From NCBI GenBank assembly GCA_045649105.1, contig JAZRPG010000002.1, positions 1 through 5,765 of the forward strand: a stretch of 5,765 nucleotides of DNA. The letters run 5' to 3'. This document shows, piece by piece, positions 1-5,764 of the stretch. The notes under the pieces were generated by a model. That model did no database searches. It saw only the letters and a program-made list of their open reading frames with translations, and was not told the origin of the DNA. Every line of letters starts with the position of its first letter. Position 1 is the stretch's first letter. This DNA is from JAZRPG01 sp045649105. GTDB taxonomy: Bacteria > Bacillota > Clostridia > Oscillospirales > JAAYXM01. A program made the translations under genes and the position numbers.

Positions 1-1170
1 GCATACTCCTGCGCATCTCGTCATGTAATCCATAGCCTTAGGACACATATCCTCTGTATACACAATCTTCTCATCAAACTGGTTGAACGGGAAGTTATCT
101 CTGTCTACTGTCTTCTGATGGAAAATCTGAGGAATCATATAAACCGGTCTGCCGCCGTACGGCTGCTGGCAGCCAATGTTTTCAGCTGTCAGAGCCTTCA
201 AGAACAATGTCGCCTGCTCCTTCGTCGGGAGGTACATATACATAGAGCTTCCAACATCTCCGTCTTCATCGATGATGCGGCGGAATGTCAGTCCCGGAAT
301 ATTCTTGACCTCATCCTTAATTGTCTTTTTAACTCGCTTGAGATTTGTGAGTATCGTGTCTAATTTTCCGAGCTGAGCCTGCGCTGCAGCGCCTGTCAGC
401 TCGCTCATGCGATAGTTCTGTCCGACAAAAACGCGGCTGGGGTCATTCGTCAGTCTGCCCTCTACCTTGCGGTACTGGCCCTGGTCGTGATAACGGACTG
501 CGCGCTCATAGAGCTCGTCATTATCACTGATAACGATTCCTCCGTCGCCTGTCGTAATGATTTTGTTCAGCTGCAGTGAGAAACATCCGATATCGCCCCA
601 TGTTCCCATCGGCTTTCCGTTGAGGGAAGAACCCATAGACTGAGCAACATCTTCAATAACAGTTAAATTATACTTCTTTGCTTCTTTTATAATTTCGTCC
701 ATCTGACAGGGGGCGCCCTGAAGCGGCACTGTCATAACAGCCTTTGTATATTTATCCGCAAGCCTTCCGATTTCTTTCGGGTCGATGTGGAAAGTGTCGT
801 CTACATCAGCAAAAATCGGTACTGCGCCTGCACAGATAACAGCTCCTGCCGAAGCAAGGAAGGTACAGGCAGGAACAATAACCTTATCGCCGGGGCCGAT
901 ACCTGCCGCCTTTAAGGCAACCATCAATGATGCCGTTCCGCTGGTAACGCCTATCGCATTTTTTACCCCGAAACGCTTCTTGAAGTCCTCTTCAAATTTA
1001 TCTACCATACCCAGAACATTGTCACCGTAATATCTAAAAGGAGATTGTGCCATGCACACGTCATAAACGGCCTTTGCTTCCTCTTCTCCGTACAACTCTG
1101 CACCCGGATAATAGTGAGAATACATTTTCTCTCTTACCGGAGTTCCGCCATTTAATGCCAATTTACTCAT
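1..1170 (-). CDS. DegT/DnrJ/EryC1/StrS family PLP-dependent sugar aminotransferase (3' end beyond window)
   Basis: Seen: 390 codons are open from an ATG at 1170 to the window edge, and the C-terminus is missing. The N-terminus MSKLALNGGTPVR is followed by a fold-type I aminotransferase pattern: GVTSGTASL (phosphate-binding region), VIEDVAQSMGS with Asp174 and Gln177 (cofactor ring contacts), and FSLQLNKIITTGDGG with Lys203 as the expected Schiff-base lysine. An AAAGGGG ribosome site lies 9 nt before the start. Known: the family transfers an amino group, usually from glutamate or glutamine, to a keto sugar or keto-cyclitol in the cytoplasm. Inference: the LALNGGTPVR opening and the Gln two residues before the lysine region (SLQLNK rather than the SFHGNK or SYNGNK pattern) look more like the StsC (scyllo-inosose) and AHBA-synthase subgroup than PglE or PseC. 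The substrate cannot be named. Family members of this type run about 400-450 residues, so perhaps 15-50 residues are missing. It has its own promoter and follows the phosphatase gene by 107 nt. Confidence 0.93.
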   Translation of the reverse strand, partial: MSKLALNGGTPVREKMYSHYYPGAELYGEEEAKAVYDVCMAQSPFRYYGDNVLGMVDKFEEDFKKRFGVKNAIGVTSGTASLMVALKAAGIGPGDKVIVPACTFLASAGAVICAGAVPIFADVDDTFHIDPKEIGRLADKYTKAVMTVPLQGAPCQMDEIIKEAKKYNLTVIEDVAQSMGSSLNGKPMGTWGDIGCFSLQLNKIITTGDGGIVISDNDELYERAVRYHDQGQYRKVEGRLTNDPSRVFVGQNYRMSELTGAAAQAQLGKLDTILTNLKRVKKTIKDEVKNIPGLTFRRIIDEDGDVGSSMYMYLPTKEQATLFLKALTAENIGCQQPYGGRPVYMIPQIFHQKTVDRDNFPFNQFDEKIVYTEDMCPKAMDYMTRCAGVC

Positions 1171-1223
1171 TGCTGTATACCCCTTTCTAACCATAAAAAA
1201 TGGAATGAAACTTGATTACTTTA

Positions 1224-1252
1224 AGGATAACACTTTAAAATTTAGTTGTCAA
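1224..1252 (-). promoter_or_regulatory. Sigma-A-type promoter of the aminotransferase gene
   Basis: On the minus strand a perfect -35 TTGACA (1252-1247) is followed by a 17-nt spacer and a -10 TATCCT (1229-1224). The -10 matches consensus at four of six bases and is preceded by TGT, an extended -10. Transcription would start near 1217, giving a leader of about 47 nt. A 7-bp direct repeat (TTAAAGT at 1238-1232 and 1224-1218, period 14) flanks and overlaps the -10. The gap 1171-1277 holds nothing else I recognise; no terminator of the upstream phosphatase operon is visible, so read-through from that operon may add to expression. Confidence 0.65.
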
Positions 1253-1277
1253 GGATTATTCCCCTGTTGCAGAAGCC

Positions 1278-1721
1278 TCAGACCTTTTCCAGAAGCGCCT
1301 TGCAGCCCTCGTAAATATCCCTGTAGGTTACTTCAAAATTACCGCTGTACCAAGGGTCTGCCACATCACGGTCCAGAAGCTTACCTACCTTTCCTTTTGC
1401 ATCTCCGCCGAGTATCCTGATTGCATTCCGCACATTGTTGCTGTCCATGCAAAGAAACATATCATACTTATCGTAATCGCTTTTCTTAAGCTGAACCGCG
1501 CGCTTTCCGTCGCAGGAAATGCCGTGTTTTTTAAGCTCTGCTTTTGCAGGGGGATATACAGGGTTTCCCACATCTCCCCAAATTTCTTCTGTGCTAGTTG
1601 CGCAGGATGCTATAACAAAATCCGCTTCCCTTCCTTCCTTTTTGACCATATCGCGAAGGATAAATTCAGCCATCGGACTTCTGCAGATATTGCCGTGGCA
1701 TACAAACATTATTCTGACCAT
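1278..1721 (-). CDS. Low-molecular-weight protein tyrosine phosphatase
   Basis: 147 residues, the usual length for the LMW-PTP family. The P-loop CX5RS is at the N-terminus: VCHGNICRS with nucleophile Cys8, phosphate-binding Arg14 and Ser15. The general acid is Asp122 in DPWYSGNFEVTY near the C-terminus, followed by the usual aromatic residues and the GCKALL helix. The middle stretch TSTEEI...GNPVYPPA is also typical. All catalytic parts are therefore present. The family removes phosphate from tyrosine (in some Gram-positive members, arginine) in cytoplasmic proteins; bacterial partners include BY-kinases of polysaccharide export, such as Wzb acting on Wzc, and the arginine phosphatase YwlE. 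Which of these applies cannot be read from the sequence. It is the third gene of an operon, 36 nt after the DUF1653 gene, with a GAGGAG ribosome site (1733-1728) 6 nt before ATG. Its position between two sugar-modifying genes favours a polysaccharide role, but that is inference. Confidence 0.95.
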   Translation of the reverse strand: MVRIMFVCHGNICRSPMAEFILRDMVKKEGREADFVIASCATSTEEIWGDVGNPVYPPAKAELKKHGISCDGKRAVQLKKSDYDKYDMFLCMDSNNVRNAIRILGGDAKGKVGKLLDRDVADPWYSGNFEVTYRDIYEGCKALLEKV

Positions 1722-1757
1722 ATTTTTCTCCTCAAAATTTTTCTCCGCAGTTTCTTC

Positions 1758-1982
1758 TTATTGCCTCTCAAATCTGTATTTCTGCTCCGCATCGGGATAT
1801 TTTTCGCGGTCAACCTCTTCTAAAAACATTTCAAGCGGCCTGACCCACAGGGATTTTTCGCCGTACATTTGTCTGTATACAACATAGTCTTCTCCTGTTT
1901 CGGAATGCTTTGCAACATCCTCGACACGGTAAAAATTACCCTTGAAATGCTTATATACCGCCCCTATTTCCAACTCTCTCAT
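1758..1982 (-). CDS. DUF1653 family small protein
   Basis: 74 residues starting MRELEIGAVYKHFKGNFYRV. It carries the hallmarks of DUF1653: an opening Y-x-H-F-K-G-x-x-Y-x-V, then AKHSETGEDYVVYRQMYG, then SLWVRPLEMF. The fold is probably a small all-beta domain; there is no signal peptide or membrane segment. The biochemical function of the family is not established to my knowledge. It is commonly a stand-alone short protein or a domain beside other enzymes. Start choice: a longer reading from a GTG at 1991 adds three residues, but that GTG overlaps the GGGGAG ribosome site, which sits 8 nt before the ATG at 1982, so the ATG is preferred. The gene follows the acetyltransferase by 30 nt and precedes the phosphatase by 36 nt, so the three are very likely co-transcribed. 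The charged C-terminal tail (about residues 55-74) lies outside the conserved core. Confidence 0.9.
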   Translation of the reverse strand: MRELEIGAVYKHFKGNFYRVEDVAKHSETGEDYVVYRQMYGEKSLWVRPLEMFLEEVDREKYPDAEQKYRFERQ

Positions 1983-1990
1983 AACATTCA

Positions 1991-1996
1991 CTCCCC
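1991..1996 (-). promoter_or_regulatory. Ribosome binding site deciding the DUF1653 start
   Basis: GGGGAG on the minus strand lies 8 nt before the ATG at 1982. The in-frame GTG at 1991 uses the last G of this site and so cannot be served by it. Confidence 0.75.
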
Positions 1997-2012
1997 GTAT
2001 ATATGCATCCGT

Positions 2013-2480
2013 TTATAATATCTTTTCAAGCCCCATCTTCTGCGGCACGAGGCCGAGCTTTTCATAAAACCTTATTGCGCCCTCGTTGCATGCCCAGACA
2101 TTAAGCGTTACATTATAGCAGCCTTCACTGCGGGCAAAGTCCAGCACATGCTCATAAAGCTTTTTACCTATATGCTTACCTCTGCAGCTCTCATCAACGC
2201 ACAAATCGTCTATATAAAGAGTTTTGATATCGGTCAGAATATTGCTCGACACATGCCGCAAAAACATGCAGAATGCATACCCGACAACCTCTCCATCAGC
2301 ATCAGCCACAAAAACCGGCCTTGTATCGTCTGCAATAATCTCCAGAAGCTCTTCATCCGTGTACTTTTTGGTTCCCTTTTTAAATATATCGGGCCGCCCG
2401 CCGTGATGCACCGCAAGCACCTCAAAAAGCAGCTTATTTATTACCTCAAGGTCTTTCTCCTGAGCCCGCCTTATCTCCAT
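2013..2480 (-). CDS. GNAT family N-acetyltransferase
   Basis: 155 residues, typical of a single-domain GNAT acetyltransferase that moves an acetyl group from acetyl-CoA to an amine in the cytoplasm. Seen: MEIRRAQEKDLEVINKL (first strand and helix), a central strand VFVADADGEVVGYAF (about 56-70), motif A from IDDLCVDESCRGKHIGKKL (about 90-108) with Arg100 and the Gly101/Gly105 pyrophosphate loop, and motif B NVWACNEGAIRFYEKLGL (127-144) with Asn132 and Tyr139, the usual cofactor-contacting and acid residues. In the loop the usual RGKGIG reads RGKHIG, a change seen in other GNAT proteins. The acceptor is unknown: small molecule, protein N-terminus or sugar amine are all possible. It is the first gene of the operon with DUF1653 and the phosphatase. 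Start choice: the reading from GTG at 2489 overlaps the ribosome site, so the ATG at 2480 is preferred. Confidence 0.93.
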   Translation of the reverse strand: MEIRRAQEKDLEVINKLLFEVLAVHHGGRPDIFKKGTKKYTDEELLEIIADDTRPVFVADADGEVVGYAFCMFLRHVSSNILTDIKTLYIDDLCVDESCRGKHIGKKLYEHVLDFARSEGCYNVTLNVWACNEGAIRFYEKLGLVPQKMGLEKIL

Positions 2481-2488
2481 CTGCGCCA

Positions 2489-2495
2489 CCCCTTC
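2489..2495 (-). promoter_or_regulatory. Ribosome binding site deciding the GNAT start
   Basis: GAAGGGG on the minus strand lies 8 nt before the ATG at 2480. The upstream in-frame GTG at 2489 shares its last base and is therefore an unlikely start. Confidence 0.7.
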
Positions 2496-2529
2496 AAAAC
2501 ATTTCTTCCGAAAGCTTAATCTTCTTTAT

Positions 2530-2558
2530 ATAATACTATAAATTCTTAATCATATCAA
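2530..2558 (-). promoter_or_regulatory. Sigma-A-type promoter of the GNAT-DUF1653-phosphatase operon
   Basis: On the minus strand -35 TTGATA (2558-2553, five of six consensus bases) is separated by exactly 17 nt from -10 TATTAT (2535-2530, five of six). Start of transcription is expected near 2523, leaving a leader of about 40 nt with the ribosome site. The -35 begins only 3 nt past the end of the dehydratase terminator, so the terminator insulates this operon from the upstream gene. There is no TG extension, unlike the promoters at 1224-1252 and 4729-4757. Confidence 0.75.
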
Positions 2559-2561
2559 ATA

Positions 2562-2589
2562 AAAAAAGCAGATAAAAATCTGCTTTTTT
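2562..2589 (-). terminator. Intrinsic terminator after the dehydratase gene
   Basis: A perfect 12-bp inverted repeat (2562-2573 with 2578-2589) has a 4-nt AAAA loop on the plus strand. Its core GCAGAT/ATCTGC is flanked by A-run and T-run, so on the minus strand the hairpin ends in seven T. It begins 24 nt after the stop codon of the dehydratase. The symmetry would also allow termination in the other direction, but no plus-strand gene is present to use it. Confidence 0.88.
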
Positions 2590-2613
2590 GTCAATTCGTA
2601 TTCTTTAGTCGGC

Positions 2614-4623
2614 TCACACCGTTGCCTCTGCTTTTTCAAAATTCTCTTCAGAAATCGGATGATATGTCGGCACGGTGTCTTCCACAAGCTGCCTTATCTC
2701 ATCCTCCCGTCCGTCACACGCCGCATCCATAATTATCTTAAGACGGGCAAGGAATGTGTCCGTATCAAACGGTATCGGCTGCCCGATATGGATAAATTTA
2801 TTCGAGGTTGTCTTAAGCCCCTCTTCAGACATAAGCCTCTCCTCATACATCTTTTCGCCGGGGCGCAGGCCCGTGTACAAAATCTTTATATCCACATCAG
2901 GTCTTAATCCCGAGAGCTTTATAAGATTTCGCGCAAGGCTGTCAATCTTTACGGGAGAGCCCATATCAAGAACGAAAATCTCACCGCCCTCGGCATATGT
3001 TCCCGCCTGCAGAACGAGAGATGCCGCCTCGGGGATTGTCATGAAATATCTTATAATATCAGGATGCGTAACCGTGACCGGGCCGCCCTTTGCAATCTGC
3101 TCCTTAAAGCGCGGAATAACTGAACCGTTGCTTCCGAGCACATTACCGAAGCGCACCGCCACAAAATCCGTATTCGGCTTCACTCCGCTCTTGATTTTTT
3201 CCTGCAGATGCTCATACACATCCTCCCGAAGTAGCTTCGGAAGAATCAGCTCAGACGCCCTTCCGTCTCTTATTTTCCTGTCAAAGGACTGAATGACCAT
3301 TTCGCATATGCGCTTGGACGCGCCCATTATATTCGTCGGATTAACGGCCTTGTCAGTAGAAATCAGGACAAACCGCCTGCAGCCGTTCATCATCGCCGCG
3401 CAAGCTGTCTTGTATGTCCCGAGCGCGTTGTTCTTAATCGATTCACACGGACTGTCCTCCATAAGCGGAACGTGCTTGTGCGCCGCCGCGTGGTAAACGA
3501 TTTCCGGCTTGTACTCTTCAAACACCTGACTTAAGCGCCTGCTGTCGCGCACGGAGCCGATAAGCACCACAAGATTCAGCTCAGGATACTTGTCCTTAAG
3601 CTCAAGTGAAATCGCATGCGCATTATTTTCATAAATATCAAATATTATGAGCTGCTTGGGATTATTCTTCGCAATCTGTCTGCAAAGCTCGCTGCCTATT
3701 GAGCCGCCTCCGCCCGTTACAAGAATTACTTTCCCTGCAAGCGAATCAAAAATCTCGCTCATCTTTACCTTTATGGGCTCACGGCCGAGAAGGTCAACAA
3801 CATCTACATTGCGCATAGATGCGACAGTTATATTCCCCGTGACAAACTGGTACATTCCCGGAAGAGTTTTAAGCTCGCATCCGGTTTCCTTGCATATATC
3901 AAGGATATCTCTCCGCTCCTCAGCGCTTGCGCTCGGAATTGCCACATAAATCTTCTGTATTTTATGCTTCTCGACATTGAGCAAAATATCCTCTCTGCCG
4001 CCGACTACGGGAACGCCGTCTATATACCTTCCCCACTTATTGGGGTTGTCATCTATGATACAGCACACGCATTCATTAACTTCCTTTGCGCTCTGCATAT
4101 CCCTCAGAATCAGGCGCCCTGCAGCACCTGCCCCGATAAGCATGACTCTGCTTGTCCTTCCTTCGCGGCGGACATTCCGCCTCTTTGCGCGCTCAAGAAG
4201 CACAAAACGGTACATAAACCGTACCGCGGCAACAAATAAAAACTGAATCCCTGCACCTATTATATAGTACGAAACGGGCATTCTTTCAAACACGAGCGAA
4301 ATTGCAACCGTATGAATCACCGCAAGAATCACAGACGATATACTGATTCTTGCAAGCTCATCATAGCTTGCAAAGCGCCATATGCTGCTGTAAAGGTGCA
4401 TTTTCCAGAATAAGAGCACGCTCACCACCGTATATATCGGCACAAAATTTACCCATGCCTCAAAAAAATTCAGCGGAATTTGCGATACATTGCAATCAAA
4501 GCGAAGCCATAATGATAAAAAATACGCCCCGTTAACCGCAACAATATCGTACAACACAAGCCACAGTATTATGACATGCCAATGCCTCAAAACAAATCGC
4601 TTTCCCGTTTTTTTATCAGACAT
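2614..4623 (-). CDS. Membrane-bound nucleotide-sugar 4,6-dehydratase (CapD/WbpM/PglF type polysaccharide biosynthesis protein)
   Basis: 669 residues, close to the 600-670 of this family. Four membrane helices lie at about 17-37, 59-77, 93-112 and 119-140. A first Rossmann-like domain starts at VMLIGAGAAG (160-169), and the catalytic NAD(P)-binding domain starts at VTGGGGSIGSE (302-312). The active site shows ISTDKA (Thr423, Asp424, Lys425) and MGASKR, with Met433 where ordinary short-chain dehydrogenases have Tyr and with Lys437. This is the Met-type site of the long WbpM/PglF enzymes. RFGNVLGSNGSV (491-502), HPDIIRYFMTIPEA and LRPGEKMYEE follow. Known: these enzymes turn UDP-GlcNAc into UDP-4-keto-6-deoxy-GlcNAc at the inner membrane face, the first step to bacillosamine, QuiNAc or FucNAc in capsule, O-antigen or glycoproteins. 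Odd: about 30 extra residues lie between 446 and 487. Start: an in-frame ATG at 4665 lacks a ribosome site, whereas ATG 4623 has GAGGAG 7 nt upstream. The gene is monocistronic between two terminators. The exact substrate is inferred from the family. Confidence 0.95.
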   Translation of the reverse strand: MSDKKTGKRFVLRHWHVIILWLVLYDIVAVNGAYFLSLWLRFDCNVSQIPLNFFEAWVNFVPIYTVVSVLLFWKMHLYSSIWRFASYDELARISISSVILAVIHTVAISLVFERMPVSYYIIGAGIQFLFVAAVRFMYRFVLLERAKRRNVRREGRTSRVMLIGAGAAGRLILRDMQSAKEVNECVCCIIDDNPNKWGRYIDGVPVVGGREDILLNVEKHKIQKIYVAIPSASAEERRDILDICKETGCELKTLPGMYQFVTGNITVASMRNVDVVDLLGREPIKVKMSEIFDSLAGKVILVTGGGGSIGSELCRQIAKNNPKQLIIFDIYENNAHAISLELKDKYPELNLVVLIGSVRDSRRLSQVFEEYKPEIVYHAAAHKHVPLMEDSPCESIKNNALGTYKTACAAMMNGCRRFVLISTDKAVNPTNIMGASKRICEMVIQSFDRKIRDGRASELILPKLLREDVYEHLQEKIKSGVKPNTDFVAVRFGNVLGSNGSVIPRFKEQIAKGGPVTVTHPDIIRYFMTIPEAASLVLQAGTYAEGGEIFVLDMGSPVKIDSLARNLIKLSGLRPDVDIKILYTGLRPGEKMYEERLMSEEGLKTTSNKFIHIGQPIPFDTDTFLARLKIIMDAACDGREDEIRQLVEDTVPTYHPISEENFEKAEATV

Positions 4624-4630
4624 ACCTTTT

Positions 4631-4636
4631 CTCCTC
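4631..4636 (-). promoter_or_regulatory. Ribosome binding site deciding the dehydratase start
   Basis: GAGGAG on the minus strand lies 7 nt before the ATG at 4623. It falls inside the extra 14 codons that the longer reading from 4665 would add; that reading gives residues unlike the family N-terminus and shows no ribosome site of its own. Confidence 0.8.
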
Positions 4637-4680
4637 GCGTAAATAGTCAAGCAGGCAAACTGCAAATATAAATATATCGA

Positions 4681-4707
4681 ATCCGCAAATCAAACAAAAA
4701 TGCAGAT
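4681..4707 (-). promoter_or_regulatory. Hairpin in the dehydratase leader
   Basis: In the predicted leader (about 4722 to 4624) the RNA AUCUGCA (4707-4701) can pair with UGCGGAU (4687-4681) over 7 bp including one G-U pair, with a 13-nt loop. A second short pair, GCAG with CUGC (4663-4651 region), lies nearer the ribosome site, and its GCAG could pair instead with CUGC of the first arm. It matches no riboswitch family I recognise and lacks a T-run, so it may be incidental. Confidence 0.25.
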
Positions 4708-4728
4708 TATGAAACAATTATTTATATA

Positions 4729-4757
4729 ATATTAACACTTATATTTTCTTTTGTCAA
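4729..4757 (-). promoter_or_regulatory. Sigma-A-type extended -10 promoter of the dehydratase gene
   Basis: On the minus strand a perfect -35 TTGACA (4757-4752) is followed by 17 nt and -10 TAATAT (4734-4729, four of six bases), preceded by TGT as an extended -10. A start near 4722 gives a leader of about 100 nt. The interval 4624-4819 holds this promoter, its leader and an upstream palindrome, with no gene. The last eight bases around the -10 (AAGTGTTA) are the same as in the aminotransferase promoter at 1224-1252. Confidence 0.7.
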
Positions 4758-4764
4758 CAAATGA

Positions 4765-4782
4765 TATTCCAAACATGGAATA
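4765..4782. repeat. Inverted repeat upstream of the dehydratase promoter
   Basis: TATTCC (4765-4770) and GGAATA (4777-4782) form 6-bp arms around a 6-nt centre, 7 bp upstream of the -35 and centred about 50 bp before the expected start site. The position would suit a regulator binding site, but no known operator is recognised, and short palindromes arise by chance in A/T-rich DNA. Confidence 0.3.
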
Positions 4783-4819
4783 ATGTGGATTTTTGTCGCT
4801 TTTTGTGTCCGATAAATTC

Positions 4820-4867
4820 AAAAAGGCGATTACAAAAGTGTTAAGCCACCCCGTAATCGCCTTTTTT
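4820..4867 (-). terminator. Intrinsic terminator after the NCS2 permease gene
   Basis: A perfect 14-bp inverted repeat (4820-4833 with 4853-4866), with the core GGCGATTAC/GTAATCGCC, encloses a 19-nt loop. On the minus strand it starts 19 nt after the permease stop codon and ends in a run of five T. The loop is longer than usual; a GTG/CAC pair inside it can extend the stack. It is symmetric enough to work in both directions, but only the permease gene runs into it. Confidence 0.88.
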
Positions 4868-4885
4868 GTTTAGTATTTATTACTT

Positions 4886-5764
4886 TTATTTATTTTCAGA
4901 TGCTGCAACCGAGGCCTCTGCTGCACTCTCCTTTTTCTCTCCGATGCTGAGAAGAAGGTTAAGCACTATGCCGAATATTGCAGCGCCTGCAATGCACGGA
5001 ACCTGCATTCCGAAGAACGGAATGTTTCCGCCGAATGCATACTGACCGCCAACGCCGATTACGATAATGGAGGAGATTATCGCTATGTTCTTTGATGAGA
5101 ACATGTCAACGCCCTTGTCAATCATAATTGCAACGCCCTGTGCAGCAATCGCACCGAACAGATAAATCTCAAGTCCGCCGATGACCGCAGTCGGAATTGC
5201 ATATATACCGCGGATAAGCGGAGTGAAGCATGAAATTATCATTGCAAAAACAGCAGCGGCAATAAGAACCGGAACGCTGAAAACCTTTGTGATTGCCATT
5301 GTCGAGATATTTTCGCCGTAGTTTGTTCCTGCCGGTCCGCCGATAAGACCCGTGACCATATCGCCGATACCGTCGCCGATGAGGTTGCGGTCAAGCTTTC
5401 CGATAAGGTCGTACTTGCCCTTGCCCCTCTTCTTCGCAATATCGTTTACATAGATGTCAAGCTGATACATATGTGCAGTGGACTCGGGGATTGTCGCGAT
5501 TGCGACCGGCATAATTGCAATCAGCGCCTCAAGTGAGTATTTCGGAAGCGAAAATGCCGGAAGCGCGAGGAAAGACCCGCTGCCAAGCTTCCATGCGGAA
5601 GCCGATACTATGCTGTCGACCGTCATGACATCAAAAAGGTTGCTGCCCGGTACGGCACCGCCCGCCCAGTAAATTATGCCTGCCGTAAGGCAGCCGACGC
5701 CTGCGCCGAGGAGCAGGGGAAGCTGTCCGAGGAAGCCCTTTAAGTATCTGGAGAAAATTATTGT
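4886..5764 (-). CDS. uraA: NCS2 family uracil/xanthine permease (5' end beyond window)
   Basis: 292 residues are visible, open to the window edge and ending in TAA at 4886. The N-terminal third or so (typical length 410-450) lies outside. An internal ATG at 5626 is not the start: the reading upstream of it, with FLGQLPLLLGAGVG at the loop and helix typical of UraA, is in frame and coding. Several hydrophobic helices follow. The two glutamates that bind the nucleobase in E. coli UraA (Glu241, Glu290) correspond to the Glu of IPESTAH (visible residue 94) and of TNYGENISTMAITKV (residue 151); His98 is also kept. Known: these are inner-membrane proton-coupled nucleobase importers with 14 helices. 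Uracil is the likeliest substrate, but xanthine or uric acid cannot be excluded, so the symbol is provisional. The loop after IPESTAH carries about eight extra, mostly charged residues (KKRGKGKYD) compared with E. coli UraA, which is common in clostridial relatives as I recall them. The tail (about 275-292) is polar and Ala/Glu-rich. Confidence 0.9.
   Translation of the reverse strand, partial: TIIFSRYLKGFLGQLPLLLGAGVGCLTAGIIYWAGGAVPGSNLFDVMTVDSIVSASAWKLGSGSFLALPAFSLPKYSLEALIAIMPVAIATIPESTAHMYQLDIYVNDIAKKRGKGKYDLIGKLDRNLIGDGIGDMVTGLIGGPAGTNYGENISTMAITKVFSVPVLIAAAVFAMIISCFTPLIRGIYAIPTAVIGGLEIYLFGAIAAQGVAIMIDKGVDMFSSKNIAIISSIIVIGVGGQYAFGGNIPFFGMQVPCIAGAAIFGIVLNLLLSIGEKKESAAEASVAASENK

Noticed and set aside
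1191..1204. CCAT-A-run-ATGG hairpin as a terminator after the phosphatase gene
   Set aside because: The stem has only four base pairs, has no following T-run in the minus-strand direction, and lies downstream of the aminotransferase start site.
1519..1887. Plus-strand open frames over the phosphatase and DUF1653 genes
   Set aside because: They are antisense shadows of two genes with clear family motifs; no promoter or ribosome site supports them.
3166..3285. A pair of compensating frameshifts in the dehydratase
   Set aside because: The stretch is an addition, not a replacement; conserved motifs on both sides are in the same frame and the insert has a normal charged helical composition.
2675..3292. 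A 205-codon open frame on the plus strand
   Set aside because: It lies wholly antisense to the dehydratase coding region, is rich in Ser/Ile/Arg as antisense translations often are, and shows no family motif or good ribosome site.
4624..4665. A 14-codon longer N-terminus for the dehydratase
   Set aside because: No ribosome site precedes the ATG at 4665, whereas GAGGAG lies 7 nt before the ATG at 4623, inside the would-be extension.
5624..5626. ATG at 5626 as the permease start
   Set aside because: The reading continues upstream in frame to the window edge with NCS2-like residues, and no ribosome site precedes this ATG.
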